DNA of 64,000 nucleotides from Thermoplasmatota archaeon (GCA_029258955.1 JAPDJT010000004.1:1-64000), one strand, 5' to 3'. Positions 26,322 to 36,493 are shown, numbered from the stretch's first letter. Numbers and translations: made by a program. Notes: generated by a model not told the origin, from the letters alone.

Positions 26322-27874
26322 ATATGGATTGGCTTATAACACATTCCCCAGCTCTGCTCATTGCTTTGCCATTATTAGCAGCTTTTTTAACACCTATAAT
26401 AGATAGAGTAAGCAAGAAGGCAAGAAATGCTTTTGTTATTGCTGTTCTTATCATAGAAGAAATTATAATGATTTTATTTGCATGGGATGTTTTCACCAAT
26501 GGAATCCATATTTATACGATGGGCGCCTCCAATCCAACAGAAACAGTTCCTAGCCAAGCAGTAGTACCAGTAAGAATTGTCTTGGAAGTAGATGGAATGG
26601 GCGCATTCATGGGGCTAATAAGCGCTACAGTCAGCCTTGCTGCGGGAATTTATTCATTGGCTTTTATTGAGGAGGAAAAAGGAAAAGGAAAGTTCTACAC
26701 TTTATTACTTTTGGTTTTAGTTGGAATGGTTGGAATGGAATTTACAGGTGATTTATTTAACTTGTTTGTTTTTCTTGAGGTTCTTTCAATAGCATGCGCT
26801 GCTTTAATTGCTTATCGTAGCCATTTTGGAGATGCCGTTGAAGGCTCTTTCAAATTTTTGATTATATCAAGCATCGCTGCATTATTTGTTTTGTTTGCGG
26901 TAGCTTTATTTTATGCTCAATATGATTTACTTAATATAGCTGCTTTAGCAAGCGTTATGCAATATAGCCACCTCGACAAAATAGCATTGGCTCTGCTTGT
27001 TGCAGCATTTGCAATGAAATGTGGAGCTGTGCCAATGCATTTCTGGACACCTGATGCATATAGCGTTGCTCCAGCATCAATTACAGCAATGCTTGTTGCA
27101 GCAAGCCAAGCAAGCTTATATGCTCTCTTTAGAGTTTGTTTCACTTTATATGGCTTAACTTTGAATTTAGAAGTTATAGGAGGAGCATTGATTATATTTG
27201 GCTTGCTTTCAATGTTTGTTGGAGTTACAATGGCAATTCCTCAAAAAGACATAAAGAGGCTAATGGCTTACCATGCTATTAGCCAGACAGGTTATATGCT
27301 TCTTGGTGTAGGAGTGGGCTTATATCTTTTGGCAAAGCCGGAATTTAGTAGCTATGGAATAAAAGCAATGGAAGGAGGAATATTCCATATTATAAATCAT
27401 GCAATGTATAAAGGTTTGTTATTCCTTACTGCAGGCGCAGTTTATTATAGGCTTAAAACAAGAAATTTAAATGAAATGGGAGGGCTGGGGCATACAATGC
27501 CATATACAGCAATCTTCTTTATCATTGGAGCATTAGCTATAGCAGGCATACCTCCATTTAATGGATTTGCATCAAAATTGCTTATATATGAGGCTGCTTA
27601 TAAAGTGAGTCCCATCCTATCCATAATTGCAATGCTCGTCTCCATTCTTACGCTGGCATCCTTCGTTAAAGTTTTCCATTCTGCTTTCATGGGACCAAAG
27701 ATTCATAATGTGGAGGAAGCACCAAAAAGTATGCTTGTTGGAATGGCAGTACTTACCTTTGTAATAATCTTCTTTGGATTATTCCCAGGATGGGTAGTTA
27801 ATCATATAGTTCATCCTGCTGCTCAAGCTCTGGCAGATCAAGCTTCATATATACAAGCTGTAATGGGTGGTTAA
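26318..27874 (+). CDS. mbhH: Membrane-bound hydrogenase subunit H (MnhD/NuoN-like antiporter)
   Basis: 518 residues, about fourteen membrane helices, proton-conducting antiporter family. MEFTGDLFNLFVFLEVLSIA holds the key glutamate of helix 5, and KCGAVPMHFWTPDAYSVAPA and KRLMAYHAISQTGYMLLGVG hold the channel lysines and histidines. It is the main ion-pumping subunit; Mbh is thought to export sodium or protons while reducing protons to H2. Confidence 0.94.
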   Translation: MNMDWLITHSPALLIALPLLAAFLTPIIDRVSKKARNAFVIAVLIIEEIIMILFAWDVFTNGIHIYTMGASNPTETVPSQAVVPVRIVLEVDGMGAFMGLISATVSLAAGIYSLAFIEEEKGKGKFYTLLLLVLVGMVGMEFTGDLFNLFVFLEVLSIACAALIAYRSHFGDAVEGSFKFLIISSIAALFVLFAVALFYAQYDLLNIAALASVMQYSHLDKIALALLVAAFAMKCGAVPMHFWTPDAYSVAPASITAMLVAASQASLYALFRVCFTLYGLTLNLEVIGGALIIFGLLSMFVGVTMAIPQKDIKRLMAYHAISQTGYMLLGVGVGLYLLAKPEFSSYGIKAMEGGIFHIINHAMYKGLLFLTAGAVYYRLKTRNLNEMGGLGHTMPYTAIFFIIGALAIAGIPPFNGFASKLLIYEAAYKVSPILSIIAMLVSILTLASFVKVFHSAFMGPKIHNVEEAPKSMLVGMAVLTFVIIFFGLFPGWVVNHIVHPAAQALADQASYIQAVMGG

Positions 27875-27875
27875 A

Positions 27876-28211
27876 ATGTTACGAACAACTGGAGGATTTT
27901 GGGACCCAGTGCTTTGGATCATTGCATTCATAGTTATTGCTATCATAGCTTATATAATCAGAGGATTTGGAAGAAAAGATTATAAAAAAGGAGAGCAAGC
28001 AAAGCCTTATTTATCCGGCATAGAAGAACCATCTAAGGAAGAAGTATATGTAAAAGCTGGAAATATTTACTGGGGCTTTATTGAAGCTTTACGTGGCTAT
28101 TATGATGCAATGATGAAGATTCATACCGGTATAATAAATGATTATGTTGCATGGTTTGTTGGAATAACTGTCATATTATTTATAGCAATCTTCCTTGTGG
28201 AGGTGATTTAA
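27876..28211 (+). CDS. mbhI: Membrane-bound hydrogenase subunit I
   Basis: 111 residues with one membrane helix near each end (PVLWIIAFIVIAIIAYII; WFVGITVILFIAIFLVEVI) and a polar middle containing PYLSGIEEPSKEEVYVKAGN. This matches MbhI, which bridges the antiporter and hydrogenase modules. ATG 27876 is preferred over GTG 27867, which overlaps mbhH. One-base overlap with mbhJ. Confidence 0.85.
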   Translation: MLRTTGGFWDPVLWIIAFIVIAIIAYIIRGFGRKDYKKGEQAKPYLSGIEEPSKEEVYVKAGNIYWGFIEALRGYYDAMMKIHTGIINDYVAWFVGITVILFIAIFLVEVI

Positions 28212-28642
28212 TGATTTCAAAAGCCTTCAAGAGGGCATTATGGGTATTTCATGTTAATAGTGGCTCCTGTAATGGATGTGATATTGAAATAATTGCTGCT
28301 CTTACGCCAAGATATGATGCAGAGAGATTTGGAATAAAATTAGTTGGCTCACCAAGGCATGCAGATGTTATTGCTTTTACAGGTCCAATAACAAAAGATA
28401 TGGTGGATAAAGTTAAGCGCATATATGAGCAAACACCGGATCCAAAAGTTGTGCTTGTAGTTGGAGCATGCGCAATAGGCGGGGGAGTTTTCCATGAATC
28501 ATATCATTTAGAAGGACCAATAGAAAGAATAATACCAGATGCAAAATGCATTTATGTTCCAGGTTGCCCGCCAAGGCCAGAGGCAATAATACAAGGCGTT
28601 GCCAAAGCATGGGAATATTTGGAGGAGGTGGAGAAGAAATGA
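28211..28642 (+). CDS. mbhJ: Hydrogenase small subunit (proximal 4Fe-4S)
   Basis: 143 residues, NuoB/hydrogenase small-subunit family. Cys20 and Cys23 (NSGSCNGCDIE), the cysteine of VVGACAIGGG and that of VPGCPPRPEA are the four ligands of the proximal [4Fe-4S] cluster passing electrons to the NiFe site. The start is ATG 28211 behind GGAGGTG; upstream in-frame codons overlap mbhI. Confidence 0.94.
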   Translation: MISKAFKRALWVFHVNSGSCNGCDIEIIAALTPRYDAERFGIKLVGSPRHADVIAFTGPITKDMVDKVKRIYEQTPDPKVVLVVGACAIGGGVFHESYHLEGPIERIIPDAKCIYVPGCPPRPEAIIQGVAKAWEYLEEVEKK

Positions 28643-29163
28643 ATGCTGAAGAAACAATGCAGAAATTCCAGCAAGAAGGATATGAAGTAAGGTTGCAGGA
28701 GAGAGAAGCAGGAGTAAAAAATAAAGTGAAAAGAAAAAGCCTATGGATTAAAGTTAATAAGGAAAAGATAAGAGAGGCAGTAGAATTTTTAATGGAGATT
28801 AGCGAAGAATATCCACACTTTAGCATAATTTCTGCAAGTGATGAAGGAAATGAAATTATTCTGAACTATCATTTTACCCTTGGCTATGGAAAATTGCTTG
28901 AAGAATTTGCAGTTACATTTCAAGTAGCATTGCCAAAGAATGATTTAAATATAAAATCTATAACTAATTTGGTGCCAGCTGCAATATTTTCAGAAAGAGA
29001 AATAAGGGAAATGGTAGGAGTTGAATTTGAAGAATTGGCAGATAAGCGACATTTATTCCTAACAAAAGATTTTCCAGATGGTGTTTATCCATGGAGGAGA
29101 GATGAAACCGGTGTAAAGGAAACAAATAAGCTATATGAGACATGGAAGGAGGGAGTGAAATGA
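28639..29163 (+). CDS. mbhK: Hydrogenase subunit K (NuoC-like)
   Basis: 174 residues, NADH dehydrogenase 30-kDa (NuoC) family. The diagnostic stretch is VPAAIFSEREIREMVGVEFE followed by KRHLFLTKDFPDGVYPWRR. It has no redox centre and acts as a structural link between small and large subunits. The start at ATG 28639 overlaps the mbhJ stop. Confidence 0.9.
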   Translation: MNAEETMQKFQQEGYEVRLQEREAGVKNKVKRKSLWIKVNKEKIREAVEFLMEISEEYPHFSIISASDEGNEIILNYHFTLGYGKLLEEFAVTFQVALPKNDLNIKSITNLVPAAIFSEREIREMVGVEFEELADKRHLFLTKDFPDGVYPWRRDETGVKETNKLYETWKEGVK

Positions 29164-30374
29164 AATATGAAATTCCAGTTGGTCCAATACATCCGGCTTT
29201 AAAAGAGCCAATATTGATTAAATGCACCATAGAGGGAGAGAAAATTGTAGATGTTGATGTTATTTGCAGTCAGAATCATCGAGGAATAGAATGGATTGGA
29301 ATGAATAGAAATAATCCAGTTCAAAGTCTTTATTTGGCAGAAAGAATATGTGGAATTTGCAATATTTGTCATCCAGCTTGTCTTGTTTTGGCTGTAGAAG
29401 AAATTGCTGGAATAGAAGTCCCAGAAAGAGCCCAGTATATTAGAGTTATACAAGCTGAGTTAGAAAGAATCCATAGCCATTTGCTTTGGGCAGGAGTAGC
29501 TGCTCATGAATTGGGCTTCGATTCCTTATTGCATTATGTATGGATGGTTAGGGAGAAGGTAATGGATATTCTAGAGCTGATTAACGGAAACAGAGTCACC
29601 AAAGCAATAATGATGTATGGAGGTGTAAGAAGAGATATAAAGGAAGAGCATGTGCCAAAGATAAAGAAAATGCTTGAATACTATAAGGAAGCTTTTGGAA
29701 AGCTTGCAAAGCTCTTCTTGGAAGACAAAACAATAAAAATGAGGACAAGAGAAATAGGAATACTAACAAAAGAAGATGCTTTAAAATTAGCTGCTGTAGG
29801 TCCGACTGCAAGAGCAAGTGGAGTTAAAAAAGATGTCCGCCAAGATACGCCATACTTTGCTTATCCAGATTTTGAAGTTAAAGCCATCACTCCAGATACG
29901 CTTACTGGTGAAACCATAGGAGATACTTATGATAGAATTGTAGTTAGGCTTTTAGAAGTAAAGCAATCTATAGAGATAATTGAAAGAGCTTTAGATGAAA
30001 TGCCTCCTGGCGATATACTAGCAGAGCCAAAAATAATTAAGTTAATAAATCAGATAAAGAAGGCGGAAGGAGAAGCAATAGGAAGACATGAAGCGCCAAG
30101 AGGAGAAGACATTCATTATGTAAGGCTTAAATCTGGATTTGAATATTTCTATGCCTGGAAAGTTAGAGCCCCAACATATATAAACATTTTATCATGGCGT
30201 CCTATGTTGCTTGATATGCAAATTGCAGATATACCAATTGTTGCTGCTTCTATTGATCCATGTATATCATGTACAAATAGAGTCGTTGTTGTTAAAAATG
30301 GAAAAGAAAAAACGCTTACTGCAGATGATTTGCACAGGCTATCTGTTCAAAAGACAAGGAGGTTAATGAGATGA
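29160..30374 (+). CDS. mbhL: [NiFe] hydrogenase large subunit
   Basis: 404 residues. All four NiFe ligands are present: Cys64 and Cys67 in RICGICNICHP, and Cys368 and Cys371 in DPCISCTNR. This separates it from the related Mbx/MBS sulfur-reducing enzymes and complex I, which have lost some or all of them, so it should be a true H2-forming hydrogenase. No long C-terminal maturation extension beyond the DPC motif stands out (about 30 residues). Hyp maturation genes are not in the window. Confidence 0.95.
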   Translation: MKYEIPVGPIHPALKEPILIKCTIEGEKIVDVDVICSQNHRGIEWIGMNRNNPVQSLYLAERICGICNICHPACLVLAVEEIAGIEVPERAQYIRVIQAELERIHSHLLWAGVAAHELGFDSLLHYVWMVREKVMDILELINGNRVTKAIMMYGGVRRDIKEEHVPKIKKMLEYYKEAFGKLAKLFLEDKTIKMRTREIGILTKEDALKLAAVGPTARASGVKKDVRQDTPYFAYPDFEVKAITPDTLTGETIGDTYDRIVVRLLEVKQSIEIIERALDEMPPGDILAEPKIIKLINQIKKAEGEAIGRHEAPRGEDIHYVRLKSGFEYFYAWKVRAPTYINILSWRPMLLDMQIADIPIVAASIDPCISCTNRVVVVKNGKEKTLTADDLHRLSVQKTRRLMR

Positions 30375-31417
30375 TAGGAACATTGTTATTTAAAACGGTA
30401 ATAGGAAGCATAGTATTAGCTTTAATAGCAATTTTCTTTGGCTTATTATTTAAAGGTATAGATAGAAAATTGGTAGCAAGGATGCAAGGAAGAGTTGGTC
30501 CACCAATAAGACAGCCATTCCTTGATACAATAAAATTAATGAATAAAGAAACTATTATGCCAGAGAATGCTGTAAAATGGATGTATAATGCTGCTCCAAT
30601 TATATGCTTAACAGCTTCCATTCTCTTGCTTCTATATATCCCAATAGCTGGAATTAAGCCATTGTTATATGGACATGGAGACGTTATTCTTGTGCTATAT
30701 ATCTTTATAATTCCTGCATTGGCTATGGTTGCTGGGGGATTTGCTTCAGGTTCACCTTTTGCAACGGTTGGTGCCCAGAGAGAAATGGTTACAATGGCAT
30801 CATACGAATTTCCTTTGGCAGTTATTATAATAGCTTTGGCATGGAAATTAAACGAAAAAGTAGGAGGAGATGTTTTCAGTTTGTATTTCATTTCTCAGCA
30901 TCCAATTTGGCAGAATGTTGGCTTACTTGGATTTATAGGAGCTTTAATTTTATTATTTGCGTTAGTTGTTGTTACCCCTGGAGAGCTTGCAAAAATACCA
31001 TTTGATGTTGCAGAAGCTGAGACAGAAATAGCTCATGGTTTGCTGGCAGAATATTCTGGTAGGAATTTAGCTTTATTTTATATAGCCGATGGCGTGCGTA
31101 TTTTTGCAATGGCATCCTTAATAATAGCATTATTCTTCCCATATAACCTTACTCCATTACTCAAACAATACATAAGCCTTGATTTTCTTGGAAACTATTC
31201 ATGGATTTTTGCAATAATAATTAATTTTCTTTTCTTCTTACTTAAAGTATTCTTAGTTATGCTATTTGCAATAACTTTGGTAAGGGCAGGGATGGCAAGG
31301 TTAAGAATTACGCAAGTTGTAACAGTTTATTGGATTACTATAACTTTAATTGCCTTGCTTGGCTTAGTTTTACTAATGTGGGACAATCAGTTTTATGTTG
31401 AAATGGGGTGGTGGTAA
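30371..31417 (+). CDS. mbhM: Membrane-bound hydrogenase subunit M (NuoH-like)
   Basis: 348 residues, about eight membrane helices, NuoH/HyfC family. KLVARMQGRVGPPIRQPFLD is the classic N-terminal loop and IPFDVAEAETEIAHGLLAEY is the conserved cytoplasmic loop contacting the hydrogenase module. It anchors the catalytic arm to the membrane and forms the coupling chamber. Confidence 0.94.
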   Translation: MIGTLLFKTVIGSIVLALIAIFFGLLFKGIDRKLVARMQGRVGPPIRQPFLDTIKLMNKETIMPENAVKWMYNAAPIICLTASILLLLYIPIAGIKPLLYGHGDVILVLYIFIIPALAMVAGGFASGSPFATVGAQREMVTMASYEFPLAVIIIALAWKLNEKVGGDVFSLYFISQHPIWQNVGLLGFIGALILLFALVVVTPGELAKIPFDVAEAETEIAHGLLAEYSGRNLALFYIADGVRIFAMASLIIALFFPYNLTPLLKQYISLDFLGNYSWIFAIIINFLFFLLKVFLVMLFAITLVRAGMARLRITQVVTVYWITITLIALLGLVLLMWDNQFYVEMGWW

Positions 31418-31418
31418 A

Positions 31419-31817
31419 ATGTTCCCAATGTTAAGTCAGCTATTTAAGCAAATGTTGAGCAAACCATATACAAATCTATTCCCTGCTAAATATGCTCCAA
31501 AAAGCATTAAAAAATTTTTGAAAGCTGTTGAAGAAGGAAAAGCAAAAATAAATCCTCCTGTAGAATTGCCAGAGTGGTTTAGAGGGAAAATTGTTTATGA
31601 AAGAGAGAAATGTATAGGGTGCAGAAGCTGTATAAAAGTTTGTCCAGCAAAAGCTATTGAATTCAAGGAAGAAGAAAAGAAAATTAGAATTTATGTAGGA
31701 CGTTGCATCTTCTGTAGCCAATGTAATGATGTTTGCCCAGTTAATTGCTTGCATATGGGCAAGGAATTTTTATTGGCTACAGATAACAAACTGGAGGAAA
31801 ATCTTATTGTAGAATGA
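31419..31817 (+). CDS. mbhN: Hydrogenase ferredoxin-like subunit N
   Basis: 132 residues, NuoI family. Two [4Fe-4S] motifs, CIGCRSCIKVCP and CIFCSQCNDVCP, carry electrons from ferredoxin to MbhJ. It is the last gene of the operon. Its TGA (31815-31817) lies within the 8-bp target duplication of the following IS, so the insertion left the protein intact but separated the operon from whatever lay downstream. Confidence 0.93.
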   Translation: MFPMLSQLFKQMLSKPYTNLFPAKYAPKSIKKFLKAVEEGKAKINPPVELPEWFRGKIVYEREKCIGCRSCIKVCPAKAIEFKEEEKKIRIYVGRCIFCSQCNDVCPVNCLHMGKEFLLATDNKLEENLIVE

Positions 31818-31818
31818 A

Positions 31819-32660
31819 GGTGCTGTTAACTTAACGAAATTTTTCGATAAAAATATGCACTCCATCCCATTGATCTCATTTTGAGGTGAACAAAATGAAA
31901 GAGGATGGGGTGCAATTATTAAAATACTTACTGAAAGAAAAATTTGTCGTTATAAGAGAAAGAACACCTGTCGAGATAATGTTATACAGTGTTTTCCTTT
32001 ACCTCTGCAGATTTTCTTTAAGGAATGTTACAGTAGCAATTGCTATCTTCATTAAAAGAAGTAGAACAGCCGTATGGAAATGGATACAGAAATTTGGTAA
32101 AATAGTTAAAGAACATCTTGCAGATGAAATGCCAGATGCTGTAATAATAGATGAAACAGCACTCAAAATAGGAGACACGAGATTTTGGTTCTGGTTTGTT
32201 TTTGGATCCTAAATATAGGAAAATAGTTTTGTTTATGATAAGTAGAAGTAGAACTGATTTGATTTGTAGGAAGCTTATACAAAAGGTGATGAGTTATATG
32301 GAAAGCTTCCTTCTGTAGCCATAACTGATGGAGGATCATGGTATAGAATATTAAGGAGATATGGAATCCAACATAGGATTGTTTCAGGAGGAATTAGAAA
32401 TTATGTTGAAAGAATAATAGGAACAATAAAAGATAGAACAGTAATATTTGATCATTATTTCCCGAGTAAAAGATGGAAAATCAATCATGTTGAATTCTGG
32501 TTATCCCTTTACATCTTCTACTATAACTGGATACGGAGTCATTCAAGTTTATCAAATAATTCTCCAATCTTTTATAGCAAAAGAATTAGAATAGAAATTG
32601 AGTTTGAAAGATTCATTTTAGCATTACAGGAGATACTGCAATGCTAAAGTTAACAGCACC
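31819..32660 (+). mobile_element. IS6-like insertion sequence with 8-bp target duplication
   Basis: 842 bp with terminal inverted repeats GGTGCTGTTAACTT at the left and AAGTTAACAGCACC at the right. The flanks carry a perfect target duplication, AGAATGAA, at 31811-31818 and 32661-32668, which shows a true and fairly recent transposition. An 8-bp duplication and GG-CTGTT ends fit IS6. The internal transposase frame is broken in two places. Confidence 0.9.
31895..32645 (+). pseudogene. IS6-like transposase, two frameshifts
   Basis: Starts MKEDGVQLLKYLLKEKF at 31895 (GAGGTG upstream). The first aspartate block IIDETALKIGDTRFW is in frame one; near 32205, in a run of five T, the frame shifts +1 to LDPKYRKIVLFMISRSRTDL; near 32298 it shifts again to YGKLPSVAITDGGSWYRILR, VERIIGTIKDRT and YNWIRSHSS, ending at TAA 32643-32645. 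All catalytic blocks survive, so inactivation is recent. Programmed frameshifting could explain the first site but two shifts favour decay. Confidence 0.8.
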
Positions 32661-32887
32661 AGAATGAATAAGAGGAGCGCATTGCTTGCAGTTTCTCATT
32701 GTCCGATAAAGTTGAATGGTTGGGGTAAAATACCATAATTTTTCCCAAAACTTTGTTGTACAATATATTCAAAATTTGCTCATAAGTAATAAGATTTTAT
32801 ACCATATTGCCAAACAATTTTCACGTATGTTAATATTTGTCACAAACTTTAAAAGGAAATATGTATTACTTTTTTGGAGGAGGTAAT

Positions 32888-35800
32888 ATGAAAAAATTTA
32901 CTGCCTTGCTATTGTGCGCAATTTTAGTAATATCTCTGTTTGCACTGCCAAAGGCTACACAATCTAGGAATACTCCAGTAGAAAAAGAAGAATTAAATGA
33001 TCCAGAAGTTGGGATGGGCTCAGCGATTGATTTACCATATGAGCCCCCAGCAATACAACCTATGGTAAAGTATCTTGGAGAATGCAATGAACTTATTCCA
33101 GCTACCTATAAATCACCAACTACGGGAAAAACAATATATGTAGATGATGATTTTGTAGATGATCCACTGCACCATAAATGGAACAGTATAGCTGAGGGTA
33201 TAAAAGATGCTAATGATGGAGATATTATAAGAGTATATGATGGGATCTACCATGAAAATAGTTTATTTATTGATAAGTCAATATCTCTTATAGGCAATGG
33301 TAGTACAACAACTATCGTAGATGGCGATAACGCAGAATGGAGAGATATTATCCATATAGTGGCAGCAGGCGTTATGATAGAGGGTTTCAAATTTATCAAT
33401 GCCGGCGACGACGCCATAGAAGTAGAGGGTGCTAGTTTAGTTACGATAAGAAATTGTGAATTTGAAAATAACTTGGCTGGAGTGTGTGGTGGGTGTAGCT
33501 TGCAACTTTCCATTGAAGCATGCACTTTCTACAATAATACATATGGAACATATTTTTACAATGTAGAATCTGCAGAAGTAGAATCTTGTGACATATCAAA
33601 CAATGTATATGGTTTACTTTATATGGATAGTGATGCTGGAAAGATAATTGATAGTACAATTTATAATAATGTGGTGGGACTGTATATGGATCATGCAGAT
33701 GAGATGGAGATGTACAATGTTTCTTTTGTAGGAAATACAGAATATGGAGTATATGGAGAGCATGCAGAAGATATGGTGGTAAAAAATTGCGAATTCATTG
33801 ATAACAAAGTTGGATTTTATACAGCACATGGTGGAGGATCTGTATTGAGAAATAACACATTTAATAACAACCTCTATAATTTTGGTAACTGGGGATCAAA
33901 AACAAGTGATTTCGAATGGGACATAGATACTAGCAACACAATAAATGGAAAACCAATTTACTACATAGTTGGAGAAAAAGATTTAGTATTTGATGACACA
34001 ATGGACATAGGCTTCCTTGCATTAATCTCCTGCGACAATATTACTGTAAGAAATGTAAGCATTAGCAATAATTATGATGGAATCGTTTTGATAGATACTA
34101 CCAACTCTATCGTAGAAAATTGTACTGTTAGCTATTGTCATTATGGCTTATCCGTGGCTGTGTACTCAGAAAATAATGTAATCAGAGATTGTAAAGCCTT
34201 CAATAATTCACATGGAATATTCTTTAATAAGGCATCAGCAAATGTGCTAAAAAATTGTGAGTCATATAACAATATTTATGGCATATGGCTTCACTATTGT
34301 CCCTTACCAGCCAATGTATTGAGAGGCAATAAAGCTTGGAATAATGAGCAGAATTATATAATGAGAGGAAGTGGTATAGATGACTTTAGACACGATATAG
34401 ATACAACTAATAGCGCAGATGGTAAAGCAGTTTATCAAGTAATGGATGCAAGTGGGCTATCAATTAATGGAATGAATTTAGGTTGGCTTGTATTGGTAAA
34501 TTGTAGCAATGTAGAAATAAGCAATATAGAATTGTCACACACCGACCAAGGAATGTTATTGGTAGGTGTTACTGATAGTGTAATTAAGAACTGCATTGTA
34601 CATGATACAGGAAGAGGAATTTCATTGTACTACGACTCAAACAATAATATTATAGAGAATTGTACATCATACAACAATGGCTTTGGAATATACTTCTATT
34701 CTACATCTGATTCGAATATAGTGAGAAACTGTAACATATACAACAATTCCATAGGATTATATGTATATAGGTATGGCACAAATCATCATATAGAGAATTG
34801 TATTTTCCACGATAATGAAGAAGGAATACTTCTCTATTACCGTTCCAACGATAATATAATAAGTGACTGTGATTTCTATAACAACGGATATGGAATAGAC
34901 TTTTATTATAAATGCTCAGACAATACAGTAGTAAACTCAACAATAATAGACAATGAAATTGGTATTGATATATACTACTTAGACAAGAATATGAATATTC
35001 AGGAATGTAATATTTCACACAATTCGATGGTAGGCATTAGATTTTATAAATCCACTGATAGCACAATAACAGATAATTACTTCATAAGAAATTATTATGC
35101 TATATATCTCTACACAGCCTCCACAGATAACAAGATTTATCACAATTACTTTATAGATACCGCTACCTGTAAACATGTGAGAGATGAATGTGGAAATGAA
35201 TGGGACAATGGATATCCTTCTGGTGGCAATTTCTGGAGCGATTATGAAGGAAAAGACGAATATAAAGGAGCGGCGCAAGATCAGCCCGGAAGCGATGGAA
35301 TAGGTGACCAACCCTATATCATATTGAGCGGATGCCCAACAATTTATGCCCAAGATAACTATCCACTTTTAAATAGACCACCTATCTCTTATCTATCCAT
35401 ATCCGCGACATATGGAGGTTATATATCTCCATCTACAACCATCGTAATAAAAGGAATGGATGATGATACATCTGGCAATGAATATTATATACATTATATT
35501 ATAGACGGTGGTGCAGAAAAGGTAGGAGGTTTAAATGAGGATATTACATTGAAGTTTAATCATGGCGACCATGTAATAGAATATTGGGCTGTAGATGGCC
35601 TTGGATTTGAAGAAACTCCACACCATAAATGGGCATTTAAAGTAGACTCAACACCTCCACTTACCCAAATAGTATTCTCTCCATCAGCAGATTATATCGA
35701 TGGTTACTATTGTATTTCTCCAGAGACACAAATTTCCTTTAATGTTACTGACATAGGAGTGGGAGTGGCATATACAGCATATGCTATAAATGGAAAAGAA

Positions 35801-36493
35801 ACATTATATACAGGACCATTTACACTTGAAACTGGAGAATACATAATAAGATTTAGTAGCACAGATATGGTAGGCAATGCGGAATCAGTAAAAATGGTGC
35901 GAGTGAAAGTAAGTGAAGATTTGGCTCCAGTAACTACATATGATTTTGACAGCATACCAAATGAAAATGGATGGTTTAGGGATGACGTGATAGTAAAACT
36001 CCATGCTGAAGACAAGGATGGTGTAAAAGCAACATATTATAGAATAGATGGAGGTAAATGGAAACAATATACAGGACCAATTACTATTGGCACTGAAGGA
36101 ATCCATGAATTAGAATTTTACAGTGTAGATATTATGGGCTGGCAAGAAAACATTAAGAAAGCAATAATCAAAATAGATAAAACAATACCAGTTATAGAGA
36201 TTGATAAACCATTGCAAGCGTTATACATATATGATAGAGAAATTGTGCCACTGTCAAAGGCAGTTATAATAGGAAAATTGACTATTGAAGCGAGAGTTGA
36301 TGACAATATGGGTATTGATAGTAGCATACTCTACATTGATGGAAAAGAAAAAGCAGAATTCACAGAGGAAATAAAATATGTATGGAATGAATTTGCAGTT
36401 GGTATACATGAAATAACAATTACTACTAGAGATATAGCAGATAATGAAAACACAGAAAAAATCAGTATTGTAACTATAAACTTTGGTATTTAA
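32888..36493 (+). CDS. Exported beta-helix protein with Ig-like C-terminus
   Basis: About 1201 residues from ATG 32888 behind GGAGGAGG (an in-frame start at 32837 lacks such a site). Signal peptide MKKFTALLLCAILVISLFAL. A NosD-type opening (TIYVDDDFVDDPLHHKWNSI) leads into about 20 PbH1 beta-helix coils, with two SINGM/DTTNSADGKAVY-type NosD inserts. Then GGNFWSDYEGKDEYKG closes the helix, followed by three OmpL47-type modules and a C-terminal DKPLQALYIYDREIVP domain shared with the protein at 5086. Likely a surface or secreted carbohydrate-interacting protein; no catalytic residues can be assigned. Confidence 0.83.
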   Translation: MKKFTALLLCAILVISLFALPKATQSRNTPVEKEELNDPEVGMGSAIDLPYEPPAIQPMVKYLGECNELIPATYKSPTTGKTIYVDDDFVDDPLHHKWNSIAEGIKDANDGDIIRVYDGIYHENSLFIDKSISLIGNGSTTTIVDGDNAEWRDIIHIVAAGVMIEGFKFINAGDDAIEVEGASLVTIRNCEFENNLAGVCGGCSLQLSIEACTFYNNTYGTYFYNVESAEVESCDISNNVYGLLYMDSDAGKIIDSTIYNNVVGLYMDHADEMEMYNVSFVGNTEYGVYGEHAEDMVVKNCEFIDNKVGFYTAHGGGSVLRNNTFNNNLYNFGNWGSKTSDFEWDIDTSNTINGKPIYYIVGEKDLVFDDTMDIGFLALISCDNITVRNVSISNNYDGIVLIDTTNSIVENCTVSYCHYGLSVAVYSENNVIRDCKAFNNSHGIFFNKASANVLKNCESYNNIYGIWLHYCPLPANVLRGNKAWNNEQNYIMRGSGIDDFRHDIDTTNSADGKAVYQVMDASGLSINGMNLGWLVLVNCSNVEISNIELSHTDQGMLLVGVTDSVIKNCIVHDTGRGISLYYDSNNNIIENCTSYNNGFGIYFYSTSDSNIVRNCNIYNNSIGLYVYRYGTNHHIENCIFHDNEEGILLYYRSNDNIISDCDFYNNGYGIDFYYKCSDNTVVNSTIIDNEIGIDIYYLDKNMNIQECNISHNSMVGIRFYKSTDSTITDNYFIRNYYAIYLYTASTDNKIYHNYFIDTATCKHVRDECGNEWDNGYPSGGNFWSDYEGKDEYKGAAQDQPGSDGIGDQPYIILSGCPTIYAQDNYPLLNRPPISYLSISATYGGYISPSTTIVIKGMDDDTSGNEYYIHYIIDGGAEKVGGLNEDITLKFNHGDHVIEYWAVDGLGFEETPHHKWAFKVDSTPPLTQIVFSPSADYIDGYYCISPETQISFNVTDIGVGVAYTAYAINGKETLYTGPFTLETGEYIIRFSSTDMVGNAESVKMVRVKVSEDLAPVTTYDFDSIPNENGWFRDDVIVKLHAEDKDGVKATYYRIDGGKWKQYTGPITIGTEGIHELEFYSVDIMGWQENIKKAIIKIDKTIPVIEIDKPLQALYIYDREIVPLSKAVIIGKLTIEARVDDNMGIDSSILYIDGKEKAEFTEEIKYVWNEFAVGIHEITITTRDIADNENTEKISIVTINFGI

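Noticed and set aside
29160-30374. Mbx/MBS-type sulfur reductase large subunit
   Set aside because: All four NiFe-ligating cysteines are present and the 14-gene order is that of Mbh.
32205-32300. Programmed frameshifting in the second IS transposase
   Set aside because: Two separate shifts in different directions are needed; decay or sequencing error is simpler.
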